From positions 11,993,788 to 12,057,787 of the forward strand of contig NC_061062.1 in assembly GCF_021917145.1 (NCBI RefSeq): a DNA stretch of 64,000 nucleotides, given 5' to 3'. Source of the stretch: Hypomesus transpacificus (lineage: Eukaryota; Chordata; Actinopteri; Osmeriformes; Osmeridae). Position numbers and translations under genes: made by a program. The notes under the pieces are model-generated. The model saw nothing but the letters and a program-made list of their open reading frames with translations. It did no database searches and was not told where the DNA came from. Below are positions 40,495 through 52,327 of the stretch, piece after piece (positions within the stretch are counted from its first letter, which is position 1; each line of letters begins with the position of its first letter).

Positions 40495-43081
40495 ATGGCG
40501 GCTGTCATGAGAATCTTCAATAGAGGTGTTTTTAATTGTAGAATGGGTCATCAATGCTTAGCTTTGAGTACCACTACTTCGGTAGCAGTGGTGAAATCAG
40601 TGAGTACTTTTTGTAATTTTGTTCACTGCATGTGTTGTTACGGATGATTTCGACCGGTTCACGAAGTTGTTCGCAAATAAATGGTTTAATGAATGCAAAT
40701 GCTAGTTTCCTAGCTAGCTATCTTGCTTAAGTTGGCTAGCTATCTTGGATAATGTAAGTCAAGGTAGACTTGTGACCATCCTTAGGTTGCCTACGTACTA
40801 GTGTAGTTAACCACGGATCTCAACTGTCATTTTCCAAATAGATTTGCGTATATTAGGGTATCTATCTAATCAAGCCTCTCTACCATCAGGTTGGTGTGAC
40901 AGCAGAGAAAGCTCTCCCAGAGAGAGTAAAAATAGTTGAGGTTGGACCCAGAGATGGTCTTCAAAATGAGAAGGTAATGATCAGCAAAAGGTGTAAAAGC
41001 CTAGATGGCTGGGTGTGTTAAATAAGTTCCTGTGATGGTCTATTAAATCAAGCTGAAACAAATGTCACATGGATTTCTCTTTCCATGCTCTCTCTGTATT
41101 TCTCTCTCCTTCTCTCTCACATACACAGACCATAGTTCCTGCTGAAGTAAAGATTTGCCTCATTGACATGTTGTCAGATTCAGGACTCTCTGTCATTGAA
41201 GCAACAAGCTTCGTCTCCCCAAAATGGGTTCCACAGGTGAAGTTAGTGGACAGTAGTAAATTGAAAACATACAATCTCAAACCTAGAGTGACCATGTATT
41301 ATTCTCTGAAATACCTCTATCAATAATCCCAATGTTCGTTTTTATATTGTTTGCTAGATGGCAGACCAGGTGGAGGTGATGAAAGGCATAAACAAGAAAC
41401 CAGGTGTGTCCTATCCTGTACTGACCCCCAATCTCAAGGGCTTCCAAGCCGCTGTAAGTACCTGATCACTAACATTTGTATAATCTAGGAGCCTTAATGA
41501 CCAGCCTAGAGAATAAAGTCAGGCAGTTGAACAATCTTTAGAAAACACGTCTTTATTGTGTGTTGACTTAGTATTTCTACATGTATTTGTTCTCTCAGTG
41601 ATGCATTCTTTTTCCGTGCTTTTGTACTTAGGTAAAGGCAGGGGCAGGAGAGGTGGCCATATTTGGCGCTGCATCTGAGTTGTTCAGCAAGAAAAACATC
41701 AATTGCTCTGTGGAGGAGAGCCTGCAACGTTTTGAGGAGGTCACCAAGGCAGCCAAGGAAGCCGGTGTGCCAGTCCGGGGGTAACACCAGCAGTGGGGAA
41801 GGTTCTAGAGACTGGCAAGAACAAGGAGGATGTGGATTGTTGATATCAGGTTATGTCTCTCACCTCTATTCTTTGTACTTTGCAGGTATGTGTCATGCGT
41901 ACTGGGGTGTCCATATGAGGGCAATGTGGCACCAGAGAAAGTAGCACAGGTGAGTTCCTCTCTTAAACCAATCTTGGTGGTGGTGTGTATTTGATTTCAA
42001 TTGAGAATGTCTCCTGACCACCGTGTGCCTCAATATGACAGGTAGCCAAGCGTCTGTACTCCATGGGTTGCTATGAGATCTCTCTGGGCGACACCATTGG
42101 TGTAGGCACACCTGGGGGCATGATTGAGATGCTGGAGGCGGTGGTCCAGGAGGTGCCTGTTGGTGCCTTGGCGGTGCACTGCCACGACACGTACGGCCAG
42201 GCCCTGGCTAACATCCTCATTGCTCTGCAGGTATAGGAGCTCAAGATGATTGAGTTCTTGAAGCATCTCATCAATGTGCAAGCTAAATGTGTTAAACTCA
42301 CCCCAAATACTGGCGACCCACGCCATTGAATGGCCAGCTTTTTGGTGTTGTAGCAGGCTTAAGCTGTGTTTATGAAAGGTGGTCATTGCGAGTATGATTC
42401 ATAAGACCATAGTTTGACCCCTATTGTGGGCAAGTGAGGGAAGAAGTGATACTGATGAGCGACTTGACAACACCTGTTACACATACATTACTTATACAGG
42501 TGTGTGATTATTTTGAAAACCCTCCTTCTCCTCCAGATGGGCATCAGTGTGGTGGACTCCTCAGTGGCTGGTTTAGGTGGGTGCCCATATGCACAGGGGG
42601 CGTCCGGGAATGTGGCTACTGAGGACGTGGTCTATATGCTTCATGGACTTGGTATTCATACAGTGAGTCTACCTCTTTCTTTTCATTATAATCTTTTGAT
42701 CTCTTACTCTCTTTCCCTTGTCCTTTTTTACTTCCCTCTTTTTGGCGTTATTTTCCATTCTGATACAATCAAAGCTTTGTTGTCACCTGTGTTCAGTTCA
42801 TTTAATAGAGTCGGCGCTTCAGGACTGGAATTTCCTTGTTTTGTAGTTCCTTGTTCCTGCCTCTGAGGCTCTTTTTCTATGTCCATTGAGTTCTACCTCT
42901 CTCTACCTCATGTTCTACCTCTCTCTCCCTCATGTTCTACCTCACTCTCCCTCATGTTCTGACTCTCTCTCCACCTCAGGGAGTGGACCTTCCCAAGCTT
43001 ATGGATGCTGGAGCTTTCATATGTCGTTCCCTGAACAGAAAGACCAGCTCCAAAGTGGCACAAGCCACCTGCAAACTCTGA
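40495..43081 (+). CDS. hmgcl: Hydroxymethylglutaryl-CoA lyase, complete
   Basis: HMGCL cleaves HMG-CoA to acetyl-CoA and acetoacetate, the last step of leucine breakdown and ketogenesis, mainly in the mitochondrial matrix. Nine exons are 40495-40599, 40890-40973, 41129-41236, 41358-41453, 41632-41780, 41886-41949, 42042-42230, 42537-42662 and 42980-43081, giving 340 residues (human 325). The N-terminus ([20 protein letters not shown]) is basic with no acidic residue, a mitochondrial targeting signal. Active-site residues are present: Arg56 in [12 protein letters not shown], the metal ligands His248 and His250 in [13 protein letters not shown], and Cys281 in [14 protein letters not shown]. The protein ends CKL, the peroxisomal PTS1 known from this enzyme, so dual targeting is expected. 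All phases agree and the gene looks intact. Confidence 0.97.
42889..42978 (+). repeat. Tandem 22-base pyrimidine repeat at the hmgcl exon 9 acceptor
   Basis: About four copies of a CTACCTCTCTCTCCCTCATG-type unit run directly into the CCACCTCAG acceptor of the last hmgcl exon. The repeat therefore forms the exon's polypyrimidine tract. Copy number may vary. Confidence 0.85.
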
Positions 43082-43722
43082 ACGTGGACTCTCAAAGCCC
43101 TTTCAAAAGGATACATCAACGAGTATGTCAAGTAAAGATCATGGCAAACAAAAGAACACATGGGCCACCTTTAATGACTTTAATCTGAAAATTACATTAT
43201 AGTTAAATCTATCTGAAATAACTACAAAAATGTCTCTTTAGACATTGCTGATCACTGGTGCCTTATCATTGCGGTCATGTCTTTCATGTTTGTGGTGCAT
43301 GTTTTGCTCCAATTCCTGTGTACTGTATGGTCATTACATTACTTTACGGCTTTCTTTTTCTTGCTGTGACTTGCTGTGCCTGTAAACCAGTCTCAAGTCC
43401 TACAGTATACGGACACTTCTGGGGATTGGCAGCATGCCTTTCCTCTGACACTTGATAGAGAGTATAGTAATTCTTGTCTGCAAATGATATCGCAACTGGG
43501 AGACATTAAGTCAAGGAGATGGCGTTTGACTAAATGGGTAATTTTGGTTAATGTTGTACTAGTGTACATCAGTGGGTATCCATGTTAGCCAAACAAAATG
43601 TTAATGGCAGTGTTCAACTTTGTCATTGGGCATTGGGTGTAGAACCATTGTTTCATTTTGTTTGAATAATCATCCGTCACTTTTGATATCTGAATGATTT
43701 TCTTATTGGTTTTACTGTTTGT

Positions 43723-43728
43723 AATAAA
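43723..43728 (+). terminator. hmgcl: Poly(A) signal AATAAA of hmgcl
   Basis: AATAAA lies about 640 bases after the hmgcl stop and is followed by a TG/T-rich stretch. No coding potential lies between. Confidence 0.6.
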
Positions 43729-43739
43729 TACTGTGTAAA

Positions 43740-45902
43740 TATTTATTGTAAAAGGTTGCACTTTCCATTGAGTTTATTAGACATGTTACCTTTAAATGAA
43801 AAAAAATAATACTTTGCTTTACTTTAGAAATACATAACTGTTTGTTGAAAGTTGTTTGTTTATTCAAACAGTTCTAATTCTTCCTAGCTGCAAATGAATC
43901 ATACTGGTGAAAGGGGATCAGACTGTAGGCCATGTTTAAAGTAATTATGGATTTGGGACTATATGGTACTGATAAGTAATACTTGTACCATTGCAAGGTA
44001 AAAGCGAAATAAACAAAAAAAAAACATTTATCAAAATATAGTTGTCTATATATTGTATAAATACACATACATTATATTTTAAGCCACATCTTCCCAAAAC
44101 CTATAATTCAAAGTTAAGCATTGGGTAGTTAGAACCTTCATATGGGTGAGGAGTTTCTTCTCTGAGGCTGTGATTTAGCACTTTGACTATAAAGTGATTC
44201 AGAACAAACACATACTGTACTTCGGTTTGCCATCCACACCTACCAGTACCTGAAGTACGAGCCTGACCAGCTAAACTGAAATTCCTCTGCTATACAAACA
44301 CATCTAAGAAGTCCTTGACGATGTTCTTTAGCTTGAATATCTTAATGAGAATAGGTACTGTCGCTGAAAGGTGCATAACTACATTCCTCATAGTTAAGAC
44401 TAGGGAATTTCTTACTAGGGAAAAGTAGCTTGGTAACCATCGACATTGGCTTTGAACCCTACATGCTGAGAAGGCATACAAAATACTACCAAATAATACT
44501 ATAAGGAGACAGAACACAAGGCTTATGTTAGTCAATTGTGTAGTAAAATGTGGCAGATATCACATGGTTATAACAAGACACATTTGACCTAAGTTGTTGA
44601 CTTTGTCCAGGATGTTATGGGATTGGTTTATTAAATGGCCTGATTCTAGAAAATCTGATTTGACCATCAAGGCGCAATCTAGGTTTGAGAGCCACATATC
44701 TAGTCACCTAGAAAGTCAGATCGATATCTAAGGTATAAGCCTATGTACCATGAGGGAAAAAAACACTGGTAAACAGATATACATACTAATGTAATGGATG
44801 ACACAAGTAATTATGCAAGAGTACGATTTATTACAACAATGTAAAACATAAACATTCCCAGGTGTGATCATTTAGCTGCTGACCATGCAAAGTAGTTCAG
44901 AACCGCATAACTGGTTGTCCTTTGTTCCTATTGTCTCTTATGTAGCTTGAAACATCTTTCCAAGACCAGTGTTTACTTGCATTCAGACTTCTTTTATAAA
45001 AACAACAGCATTCCTTTATCTCATTCGGATCAACATTGGATTTGGGAGAGTGGAGCTTGTGTACAAAAATGTCAAAACACGGACAATGTATGTGCCTAGT
45101 GCAGCTGTGCAAAACAAACGAGGGTGAATAAACATTAGGTATGAGAGATGAGCTCTGTTAACTATTGGAAATGTTTTTAAACAATAAAACTGGCCAGGAA
45201 TTTAGTATGCCAATTGACTGTGCCGACAACCAAGTCCAACCAATGCCAAGAGACTGTGTAAATCACCGATACACTTCACTCTCTCTACTGTTTTAGATGG
45301 AATTATGTTATCATTCTGTTGTAATGATCTCCTAAGACAACAGTCTGTAAACCTTAAAATGGTTGTTAAGTCATATTCTCAAGCAAGCTGGGGTTGCTAC
45401 TGGTTGGTGTTAAGGAATTCACTGAAACGTAGAAATGTTTGAGGTATTTCTTGTTTCATTTCCCCCTGTACATCATGGAAGCATTGGCATTGTGTGTGCA
45501 TACCAAAACCAGGTGTGTCTTAAAACTCTTAGCATTCAGTATCAGCGTCTGTTTCCTCCCACGTCTCACCTCCAACATCTAAACCCGGACAGCCCCAATA
45601 GAACGATTAAAACATTTGAAAATCTACATGCTCAAATTGTCATGTCAGTTTTATTTTTATAATTTATTTCCAGGATTGTTTCTTTCTCCATCCCCATGGC
45701 AGTCGAAAGTAGACTTAATTTTGTTAAGTCTTAGCCAGCCTTAGTATATGGCTTGGGTCTATAGATATTTCAAGAACATTAGTTATAAATACTTTTTTGT
45801 AGGGAAAACTTGCAGCTAAAACTGTTTTTCACAGTCTCTTTGAAAGACACAACCAGGATGTAGCCTGGTTCTGTGGCAGTGCTGGCGTTCCAAACGTCCT
45901 TT
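43740..45902. other. Intergenic DNA and the probable 3' UTR of the GJB3-like gene
   Basis: There is no gene of its own. The right part should be the 3' UTR of the minus-strand connexin; TTTATT hexamers (AATAAA on the minus strand) occur near 45650-45665. The rest is AT-rich with nothing recognised. Confidence 0.45.
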
Positions 45903-46754
45903 TTACAGAGCAGAGGATAGATTAGGAGCTGAGGCACGCATGTCCTCAGTGAGTTTATATGCAGGCTTATAGGCAGACCTGATGCTGCCCTTGAGCGGAA
46001 GCTTCTGGTTCTCCCTGGACGAGTGAAGACTGCAGTTTTTACAGGAAGGGTCACTGTAATCATGGTTGTGTACGGCCATTGTGCGCTCACGCCTTTTCAT
46101 CTTCTGTGCAAAGTTGGCAACACGCTTAGAGATCAGGTAGATGACCTCACAGATGTTGAGGACAATGCAGAGGGCTGAGGCCCCCACCATAAAGTAGGTG
46201 AAGACCTTCTTCTCTGTGGGGTGTCCAATGTAGCAGTCCACCTGGTTGGGGCAGGGCCACACCTCACACTTGACCAACCTGGGAAGGTAGAAGCTGTCGT
46301 AGATGTGATGCAGGACGTAAAGGAACCCCACCTCAATGCCCGTCTTGACGAAAAGGCTGAGCAGGTAGGTCCACCACAGGCCGCCATGCTTCTTGGCTGT
46401 ATTTTTGTAGATCTTGGCGTCCTCGCCAAACTTGGCACGGTACTTCCTTTCCCGTTCGTCCCGGTAGGCCACATGCATGACTACCATGAAGGAGGGACAG
46501 GAGACGAAGATGAGCTGCAGGGCCCACAGGCGGATGTGGGAGATGGGGAAGAAATAGTCATAGCAGACATTGGCACAGCCCGGCTGCTTAGTGTTGCAGT
46601 CAAAGTCTTTCTGCTCATCACCCCAGACACGCTCTGCCGCTACTACGTATACCATCACCCTGAACACAAACACCACAGACAGCCATATCCGACCAAAGGC
46701 AGTGGAGTACTTGTTAACCCCACTGAGGAGGGCTTGGAAGTTCTTCCAGTCCAT
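45903..46754 (-). CDS. gjb3: Gap junction beta-3-like connexin
   Basis: This four-pass membrane protein forms hexameric connexons and gap junction channels between cells. The 283-residue coding region lies in a single exon, typical of connexins. It starts [20 protein letters not shown], followed by TM1 ([19 protein letters not shown]). Extracellular loop 1 has the C-x6-C-x3-C set ([12 protein letters not shown]), and loop 2 has C-x4-C-x5-C ([12 protein letters not shown]). [11 protein letters not shown] precedes TM3. The C-terminus [10 protein letters not shown] parallels human GJB3 (ASAPNL..), which supports GJB3 over GJB4/5. A TTTTTCTAG acceptor at about 46831 begins the coding exon, 77 bases before the ATG, so the 5' UTR is split. 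A related connexin in the same orientation lies 4.8 kb upstream. Confidence 0.9.
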   Translation of the reverse strand: MDWKNFQALLSGVNKYSTAFGRIWLSVVFVFRVMVYVVAAERVWGDEQKDFDCNTKQPGCANVCYDYFFPISHIRLWALQLIFVSCPSFMVVMHVAYRDERERKYRAKFGEDAKIYKNTAKKHGGLWWTYLLSLFVKTGIEVGFLYVLHHIYDSFYLPRLVKCEVWPCPNQVDCYIGHPTEKKVFTYFMVGASALCIVLNICEVIYLISKRVANFAQKMKRRERTMAVHNHDYSDPSCKNCSLHSSRENQKLPLKGSIRSAYKPAYKLTEDMRASAPNLSSAL

Positions 46755-46831
46755 GATCTGGGCTTGACAGAAAGTGTCTCTTTTTTAGAAGTTGTTTTCT
46801 CTACTTCAAGAGCTGTGGATAACTGTTAGCA

Positions 46832-47560
46832 GCCTAGAAAAACAAAAATGAGAGAAAGAGTGAGTGATCTGATGTACTGTTGAGAATTACATCAGTTGTA
46901 TACCCTAAGATACAGTTATTAATCACTTTATGATGGAAATTTGAATATTAGCCTATCCTTTTCAAGTCAGCATATCTATACAAGTCAGCATTTCTGTACA
47001 ATTTCTGTACATTTTGGAACTATTACGGTATCAGAAACGTAAAATACTATTAATATTTCACAATGTAGGCTACGTTACAATGTTTCCAACAGTTTATAAA
47101 CAGATGTGAGTGAAAAAAATGCCTCTTCGGTTCAGCAATATGGATGAGTGGGATGACGGTTGAAAAACACTGTTTGTATACAAATGATTTTGACCATCTC
47201 TGATGTGTTTTGTTTGATGAAGGTAGAACCACAAAAGTGGTCAAACTAAAAAAGAATATGACTGGTTGAAAAAAGTTAATGTCGTAAACTTCTTCATAAC
47301 TCTTCATCCTCCATGCGCACTTAAAACTCCCATAATTGATGAAAAAAGTTACAAAGTTAATAACGTTTCACTTACCAAATATGTCTCGATCCATAGTTAA
47401 AACCGCTTTTAGTGAAATAATGTAAGGTCTATTTTACTATTTTGTCATACGGTTTCCAGACGGTCTTTAGGCCGTCTATTAGTTAATCGCTCAGGTAACT
47501 CTTCTGGGCTGGTCTTGAGAAATAAGTCTTGGAAATCGTTTATGGGCGTGGTAAAAGAAA
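46832..47560 (-). promoter_or_regulatory. gjb3: 5' intron and probable non-coding first exon of the GJB3-like gene
   Basis: On the minus strand ACATATTTG is followed by a strong GTAAGT donor, with the exon end at 47376. This pairs naturally with the acceptor near 46831. Connexin genes usually have such an untranslated first exon. The transcription start upstream of 47376 is not determined. Confidence 0.4.
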
Positions 47561-49341
47561 AGAAAAAAAAGACTGGTTCAACGAATTGAGACCTAGATGA
47601 GTAAAACATGTTGAGATTTAACGATGTATCATGTTTTTCCTGGAAAGCAAAATCTAATCTCATATTGAATAATAGAACATTGAGGTTAGTTAACTAATTA
47701 AAGCTTCCATTTTACTGCAAAACAAAAGGTCTTCATGCACATTGATTCCTAGAAAATATACAGTTCATGTTTGTGTATTCTGTTGTTTAGTCCATATTTG
47801 ATTCTTATATTCTACACAAATTGATATTAATTTACAGAATATCTCCACTTTGTTAGTCCTTTATTACTATCCTAAACTGAAACAGACACTGTTTAGTTTA
47901 TGGTCGGTAAATACAATTTGAGATCATGTTCGTTCCTCATCCTGTTCATACTTGTTCCAGAATGTCTCCAGCCTCACCCAGAAGTGAACAATTTTACCTG
48001 CACCCATTTTACTTGTCCACATTACTTGCTGATGCTCACTCCTTATTGGTAGAAAGCTTCAAAGAGGTCTATGGTTCTAGGCAACTTCTCATTGTGGGTC
48101 GCAGAGGCGGAATGGCTGCAGTCAAAGAGGGACAATCTATTATGGGTGGGATTCAAATCCTCTACAGAATTAATATCCCTTACATGGCTTTTGTGATTGT
48201 GTAAAATGAGTAAAGCTGGTAGTAGAAAAACACAAAGGTTGGTTCAGGAACGGGTACAGTAACATGATAGTGTAACCTGTTTCTGAAAATACAGCTTTGT
48301 TTTTATTTTGTTTTGTCAGTTAAGCCAACCAGTACAATGTGCAGTACCCTTGCATGCAGATACTTGCTGTACAATTAGATGCTACTCGTACACATTAAGA
48401 ACCTTGCTGAATTTTTAAAATAAATAATGGTTCTGAATAATGAACCTTTATGTTGGAACAAGTAAGTTCTGTTTTGAGTATCGTGTGTTACCCAGTTGGA
48501 AATGTTTGAGCAGCATTGTTATACAGTCTGAAAAGAATATTGCTGTGTATGACATTTTTGTGCTTAGGAAGAGAAGCACTGCACCCCAATATGGTTAAAC
48601 AGAAAAGAGACACCCAAGGAACATTCCTGTTTGTCTTAAACTTGACTTAAACATGCTTTGCTAAAAAGTTGAGCCTTTGATGTCTTGCAAATAAATGTAT
48701 GAAGAGCTGGTGTAGCAGAATGTCATCCAAGGGTCACAGACTCTCACCTCCACATGTAGGAGGTGGAAAGTCTTGTCTCCATCCTGTAACATGTTTTGAA
48801 CCATCAGAACTACCTATTACTGTAAAGCTTTAAGCAACTCTGTACCGACACAGACTTGCTTCCTTGCAAGAAATAAACCATTGAACCTTCTTTGAACCTG
48901 ATGACTATGTGAGCTTCTTGATAAATAAATATACCTAACATACCCTTATAAATTACACAACAATAAGTAGGCTTATGCAAAGTGAATTGAAATATGTCCT
49001 CATATACACTTCATATCCATTCAACTATACACCATTCAATTTGTACAGTAGTCTTTGCATCACTATAGATGTGCAGATCTGTTGCTTTCAGGCTCAAACA
49101 CAAAAACAGGAAAACTTAAACACGCAGAGCAAGTGCATTGCTCAAACTCTTGACATGTTTTACAAGACTTACAAAGTGCAAATACAAATGTCATGATTAC
49201 CTTTACCTTGCTTGATTACATTCTGTTTTCACATGCAGTTTCTGAATAAGCTATGGAACTAATGAACAATAATTCATTTAGGAACCATCAATGTGAAGAC
49301 AAAACTAATCACAAAACATATCTCTACCAATTCCATCACTA
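47561..49341. other. Intergenic DNA between the connexin and the orphan exon
   Basis: No supported exon is present. A 92-codon plus-strand frame at 47926-48204 has no recognisable motif or splice context. The region is AT-rich with A-rich patches. Confidence 0.45.
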
Positions 49342-49776
49342 CTACTTTTTAGCTTTGTAGAATAAATGGTCATCAGGTGTAGGTGTATTTAGATATTTCT
49401 GTCCAAATATCACTCTCAACAAATCTTCTACTTCATAATGATTAGGCGCTTCTTGAAACTTGTCAACATCTGCCTTAGCAACAATTGCTGCTGTTGAGTA
49501 GGAGGAAAGTTCCTTTTGGCTCCAGATAAATAACTGGTCCAGGCAGATTGTTTGGGCGTAACTGAAGGAATGCACCATATGACTCAACCGCTGTGAAGAA
49601 CTTGTCTCTACTTGAAGACAGAACACAACAGGGGAAAATGTATGATGTTGTTGCATTTGTTTAAACACACTCAATGAATTCAACTTAGGCTTTGAAAACA
49701 TTGACATGTACTGGCATGAACTGGGAGATAACTCAAAGTAGTACCCTAAAGCTTCATTGTTCCTGTCCTTGAACTT
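49342..49776 (-). CDS. Unidentified terminal exon or gene fragment (145 codons)
   Basis: I do not recognise this protein. A minus-strand frame of 145 codons begins after a strong acceptor (eleven T then AAG) and ends in a stop. It has balanced, non-repetitive composition: KFKDRNNEALGYYFELSPSS near the start, HTFSPVVFCLQVETSSSQRL in the middle, and a hydrophilic end (LFYKAKK). No matching upstream exon with a donor was found before the connexin at 51.5 kb. It may be the last exon of a gene whose other exons I missed, a decayed gene or retrocopy, or chance. Base composition does not stand out from the neighbours. Confidence 0.35.
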   Translation of the reverse strand, partial: KFKDRNNEALGYYFELSPSSCQYMSMFSKPKLNSLSVFKQMQQHHTFSPVVFCLQVETSSSQRLSHMVHSFSYAQTICLDQLFIWSQKELSSYSTAAIVAKADVDKFQEAPNHYEVEDLLRVIFGQKYLNTPTPDDHLFYKAKK

Positions 49777-50184
49777 CTTAAAAAAAAAAACAGGAAGGTA
49801 CAATGTACCATTCTAAACACCCTGTTACCCAATTTATAGCTTATCACAGAATACCCTCTATTAAAGGTGATTAAAACACAACACGGAATTGCTAAAGTGA
49901 AAGAAAGTGAATCTTTGTTTCCCACCTTAAAACACATTCACACCCTTCTCTCCTCTTATGCAAACAGGGGAGTCTTTCACGCATTACAGGCTCTTGTGAG
50001 TGATAGGGCAAATTCCTCCAGAGGGTGAGTCTACCAGCTCTGACTAACGAAAAGAACTGGAGAAGACAGAACCCCACCTGTCTTAATGACTGTACCTGTC
50101 TTAATAAACAATGGAAGGTTCCATTCATTGGTCAAACGTGTCCAACAGCTACTCCTTGTATGTGTATAGGAATACTGTTGGTAT

Positions 50185-50391
50185 CAAGGCCGTAGTCACA
50201 ATACATATTGGGGGGGGGGGGGACATCCCCCCCCCTCCAATATTCAAATCTGGTCAAAATGTCCCCCCCAATATATTAATATAGAAATATAAATGTGCTA
50301 CGCTACGACAGGCAACCACGCACGCTGTCCAAAATGATCATAAATAAATAAAAAAGTCCCCCCCCAATGTTGACTGATGGCTACGGCCTTG
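50185..50391. mobile_element. 207-base hAT-type MITE with 8-base target duplication
   Basis: Terminal inverted repeats CAAGGCCGTAG (50185-50195) and CTACGGCCTTG (50381-50391) are perfect. The flanks are an exact direct repeat GTTGGTAT (50177-50184, 50392-50399), the 8-base duplication expected of hAT transposition. Inside are three long G or C homopolymer runs, near 50210-50222, 50227-50236 and 50264-50271, with another at 50357-50365. It has no reading frame and is non-autonomous. Confidence 0.88.
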
Positions 50392-51532
50392 GTTGGTATT
50401 ATGTTATAGGGCCAGTACAATTACTGTATGGGACAGTATTTAATATTGTGAGATTGAGGTAAATCATTATTATACTACTATTATGTCTTGCATCTGGTTA
50501 TCTCTTGCTCTACTGTCCATACTCTGCATCTGTGTTCAATCAGTTCCACAGTTTTCTGAAATGTTTTATTGACATCGATATTTAAGAAACTATAAAAGAA
50601 ACAATATGCAACTGTAAAATAGGTCCTATGTTTAGAGTTTCAGTTTACATCATGTGTACATGGTATGTACACAATCAAATATATATACATTTTCTGTGCT
50701 TACAGAAATCCACTGATTGCCTTAGAGAATAATTCAAGTCTTAGATCATAAAACCATAAAAGTTATAACAGTTAACATACAATAATTAAAAGTCATAATT
50801 GTGCATAACCTTTTGACTAATATAATTTATTAATCCATAAAATAAAACAGACTTCTTAAAATGCAGGATGAGTTCAGAACTTGCCATTGTAACAATAAAC
50901 CATGTAACAAGTTGACTGAAAATGCAGCAATTGGAGGGTATGGTAGTGGACAAATAGTGAAAACTCTTTCTTTGCCCAGCTTCTACCACTTGTATAACTT
51001 GTCACTTCAAATAATGAATAAATGGCTTCTGACTAGTGACAAATCTTATTTGGATATTTGATTTGATTGTAATTAAACAATTCTGTAAACTCCTCTCTGT
51101 TAACAACTGTAACTCCTACAATCAAATGTATGTAACTCCCTAAATGAATGCCATGATTGTCAACCATGTGCTTCTACGTATATGAATACAGAAATACATA
51201 ATGAAGATACAACTATTATTGGCAAACATGTCCAAACACATATGAATGCAGAAAAATAGACCACATAACAGTAAATACATTTTTAGTCAATGTATCTGAG
51301 TCAGTTGTACAACATTAATGAGTAAACAATTAATCCAGGACTAGGAGACTTAGTTCCACTGGTATTCCACAGGCATTGACAAGACAGGCTTTAATGTCTA
51401 TGAAGCCTATAAGAGATGTTGCAGAAGAGATACATGCAATATCGCGTATGTCCTCCAGGTTTTCGATTGGTCATTTGTATTTTTTTTCCACATCTTCTGT
51501 GAAGTCAGGGGAGTCTCTGTGTCAACAAAGTC

Positions 51533-52327
51533 TCAGGGCCTGGCTATGCTGCTGTAAGCAGGGGCCGGGCTCTCCTTGCCCTTCCATCGCCCACAGTTGT
51601 GTTCCAGATTTCCGTTCTTGACACCGACCAGCGAGGTGGCGGCTATGGCCATCTGGCGGGAGTTGTGGATGGACGTGAGCCACTCACGGCATCGTTTGCC
51701 CACCAGGTACAAGATCTCGAAGAAGGTTAGCAAGATACAGACCAGACTGGTGACCACCATGAAGATCGTGAAGATGCGCTTCTCTGTGGGCCGTGCAATA
51801 AAGCAGTCCACCTTGTTGGGGCAAGGCTTCTGCTCACACTTGAGAAGTATTGGAAAGTCATAGCCCTCATAGATGCGGTACAGGAGGTACGTAAAGGTGG
51901 CATCCACAGCAACTTTGAAGACCAGTGTCATGACATAGGTCCACCAAAGCCCGCCACGTTTCTTGCCGGTGTTCTTGTATAGTGTACGGCAGTTATCACC
52001 ATGTTTGACACGATTTTTGCGTTCACGTTCGTCCCTGTAGGCTACATGCATAACTACCAGTAAAGAGGGGCAGGTGACAAAGATAAGCTGCAGAGCCCAC
52101 AGACGGATATGGGACACAGGGAAGAAGTGATCATAGCAGACGTTATGGCAGCCAGGCTGCGCCGTGTTGCATTTGAAGTCTTTCTGCTCATCGCCCCACA
52201 CCTTTTCAGCTGCTACAACAAAGACCATGACCCTAAAGAGGAAGACGATGGACAGCCACACACGGCCAAACGCTGTTGAGTACTTGTTTACTCCACTGAG
52301 GAGCCCTTGGAGGAATGCCCAGTTCAT
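51533..52327 (-). CDS. Gap junction beta connexin, GJB4/GJB5-like
   Basis: This is a gap junction channel subunit, 264 residues in a single coding exon. It starts [18 protein letters not shown], the same opening as human GJB4. Loop 1 cysteines are in [12 protein letters not shown] and loop 2 cysteines in [23 protein letters not shown] precedes TM3, and TM4 ([21 protein letters not shown]) is followed by KRC as in GJB4. The C-tail is divergent ([11 protein letters not shown]). The coding exon starts at an acceptor CTTCCTCTAG (exon start 52354), 27 bases before the ATG. A likely untranslated exon ends at 52944 with a GTAAGA donor. It is tandem with the GJB3-like gene. Fish beta connexins are renamed often (cx34.4/gjb10 types are candidates), so I give no symbol. 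Confidence 0.9.
   Translation of the reverse strand: MNWAFLQGLLSGVNKYSTAFGRVWLSIVFLFRVMVFVVAAEKVWGDEQKDFKCNTAQPGCHNVCYDHFFPVSHIRLWALQLIFVTCPSLLVVMHVAYRDERERKNRVKHGDNCRTLYKNTGKKRGGLWWTYVMTLVFKVAVDATFTYLLYRIYEGYDFPILLKCEQKPCPNKVDCFIARPTEKRIFTIFMVVTSLVCILLTFFEILYLVGKRCREWLTSIHNSRQMAIAATSLVGVKNGNLEHNCGRWKGKESPAPAYSSIARP

Noticed and set aside
46221-46829. 202-codon frame antisense to the GJB3-like connexin
   Set aside because: It is a shadow of the connexin coding region, with no independent motif.
47926-48204. 92-codon plus-strand frame
   Set aside because: No recognised motif, no splice sites of note and no neighbouring exons; it is compatible with chance.
48700-48950. LTR-like end with AATAAA and TTGCAAGAAATAAACC
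   Set aside because: No paired terminal repeat, primer site or target duplication was seen, so an LTR cannot be supported.
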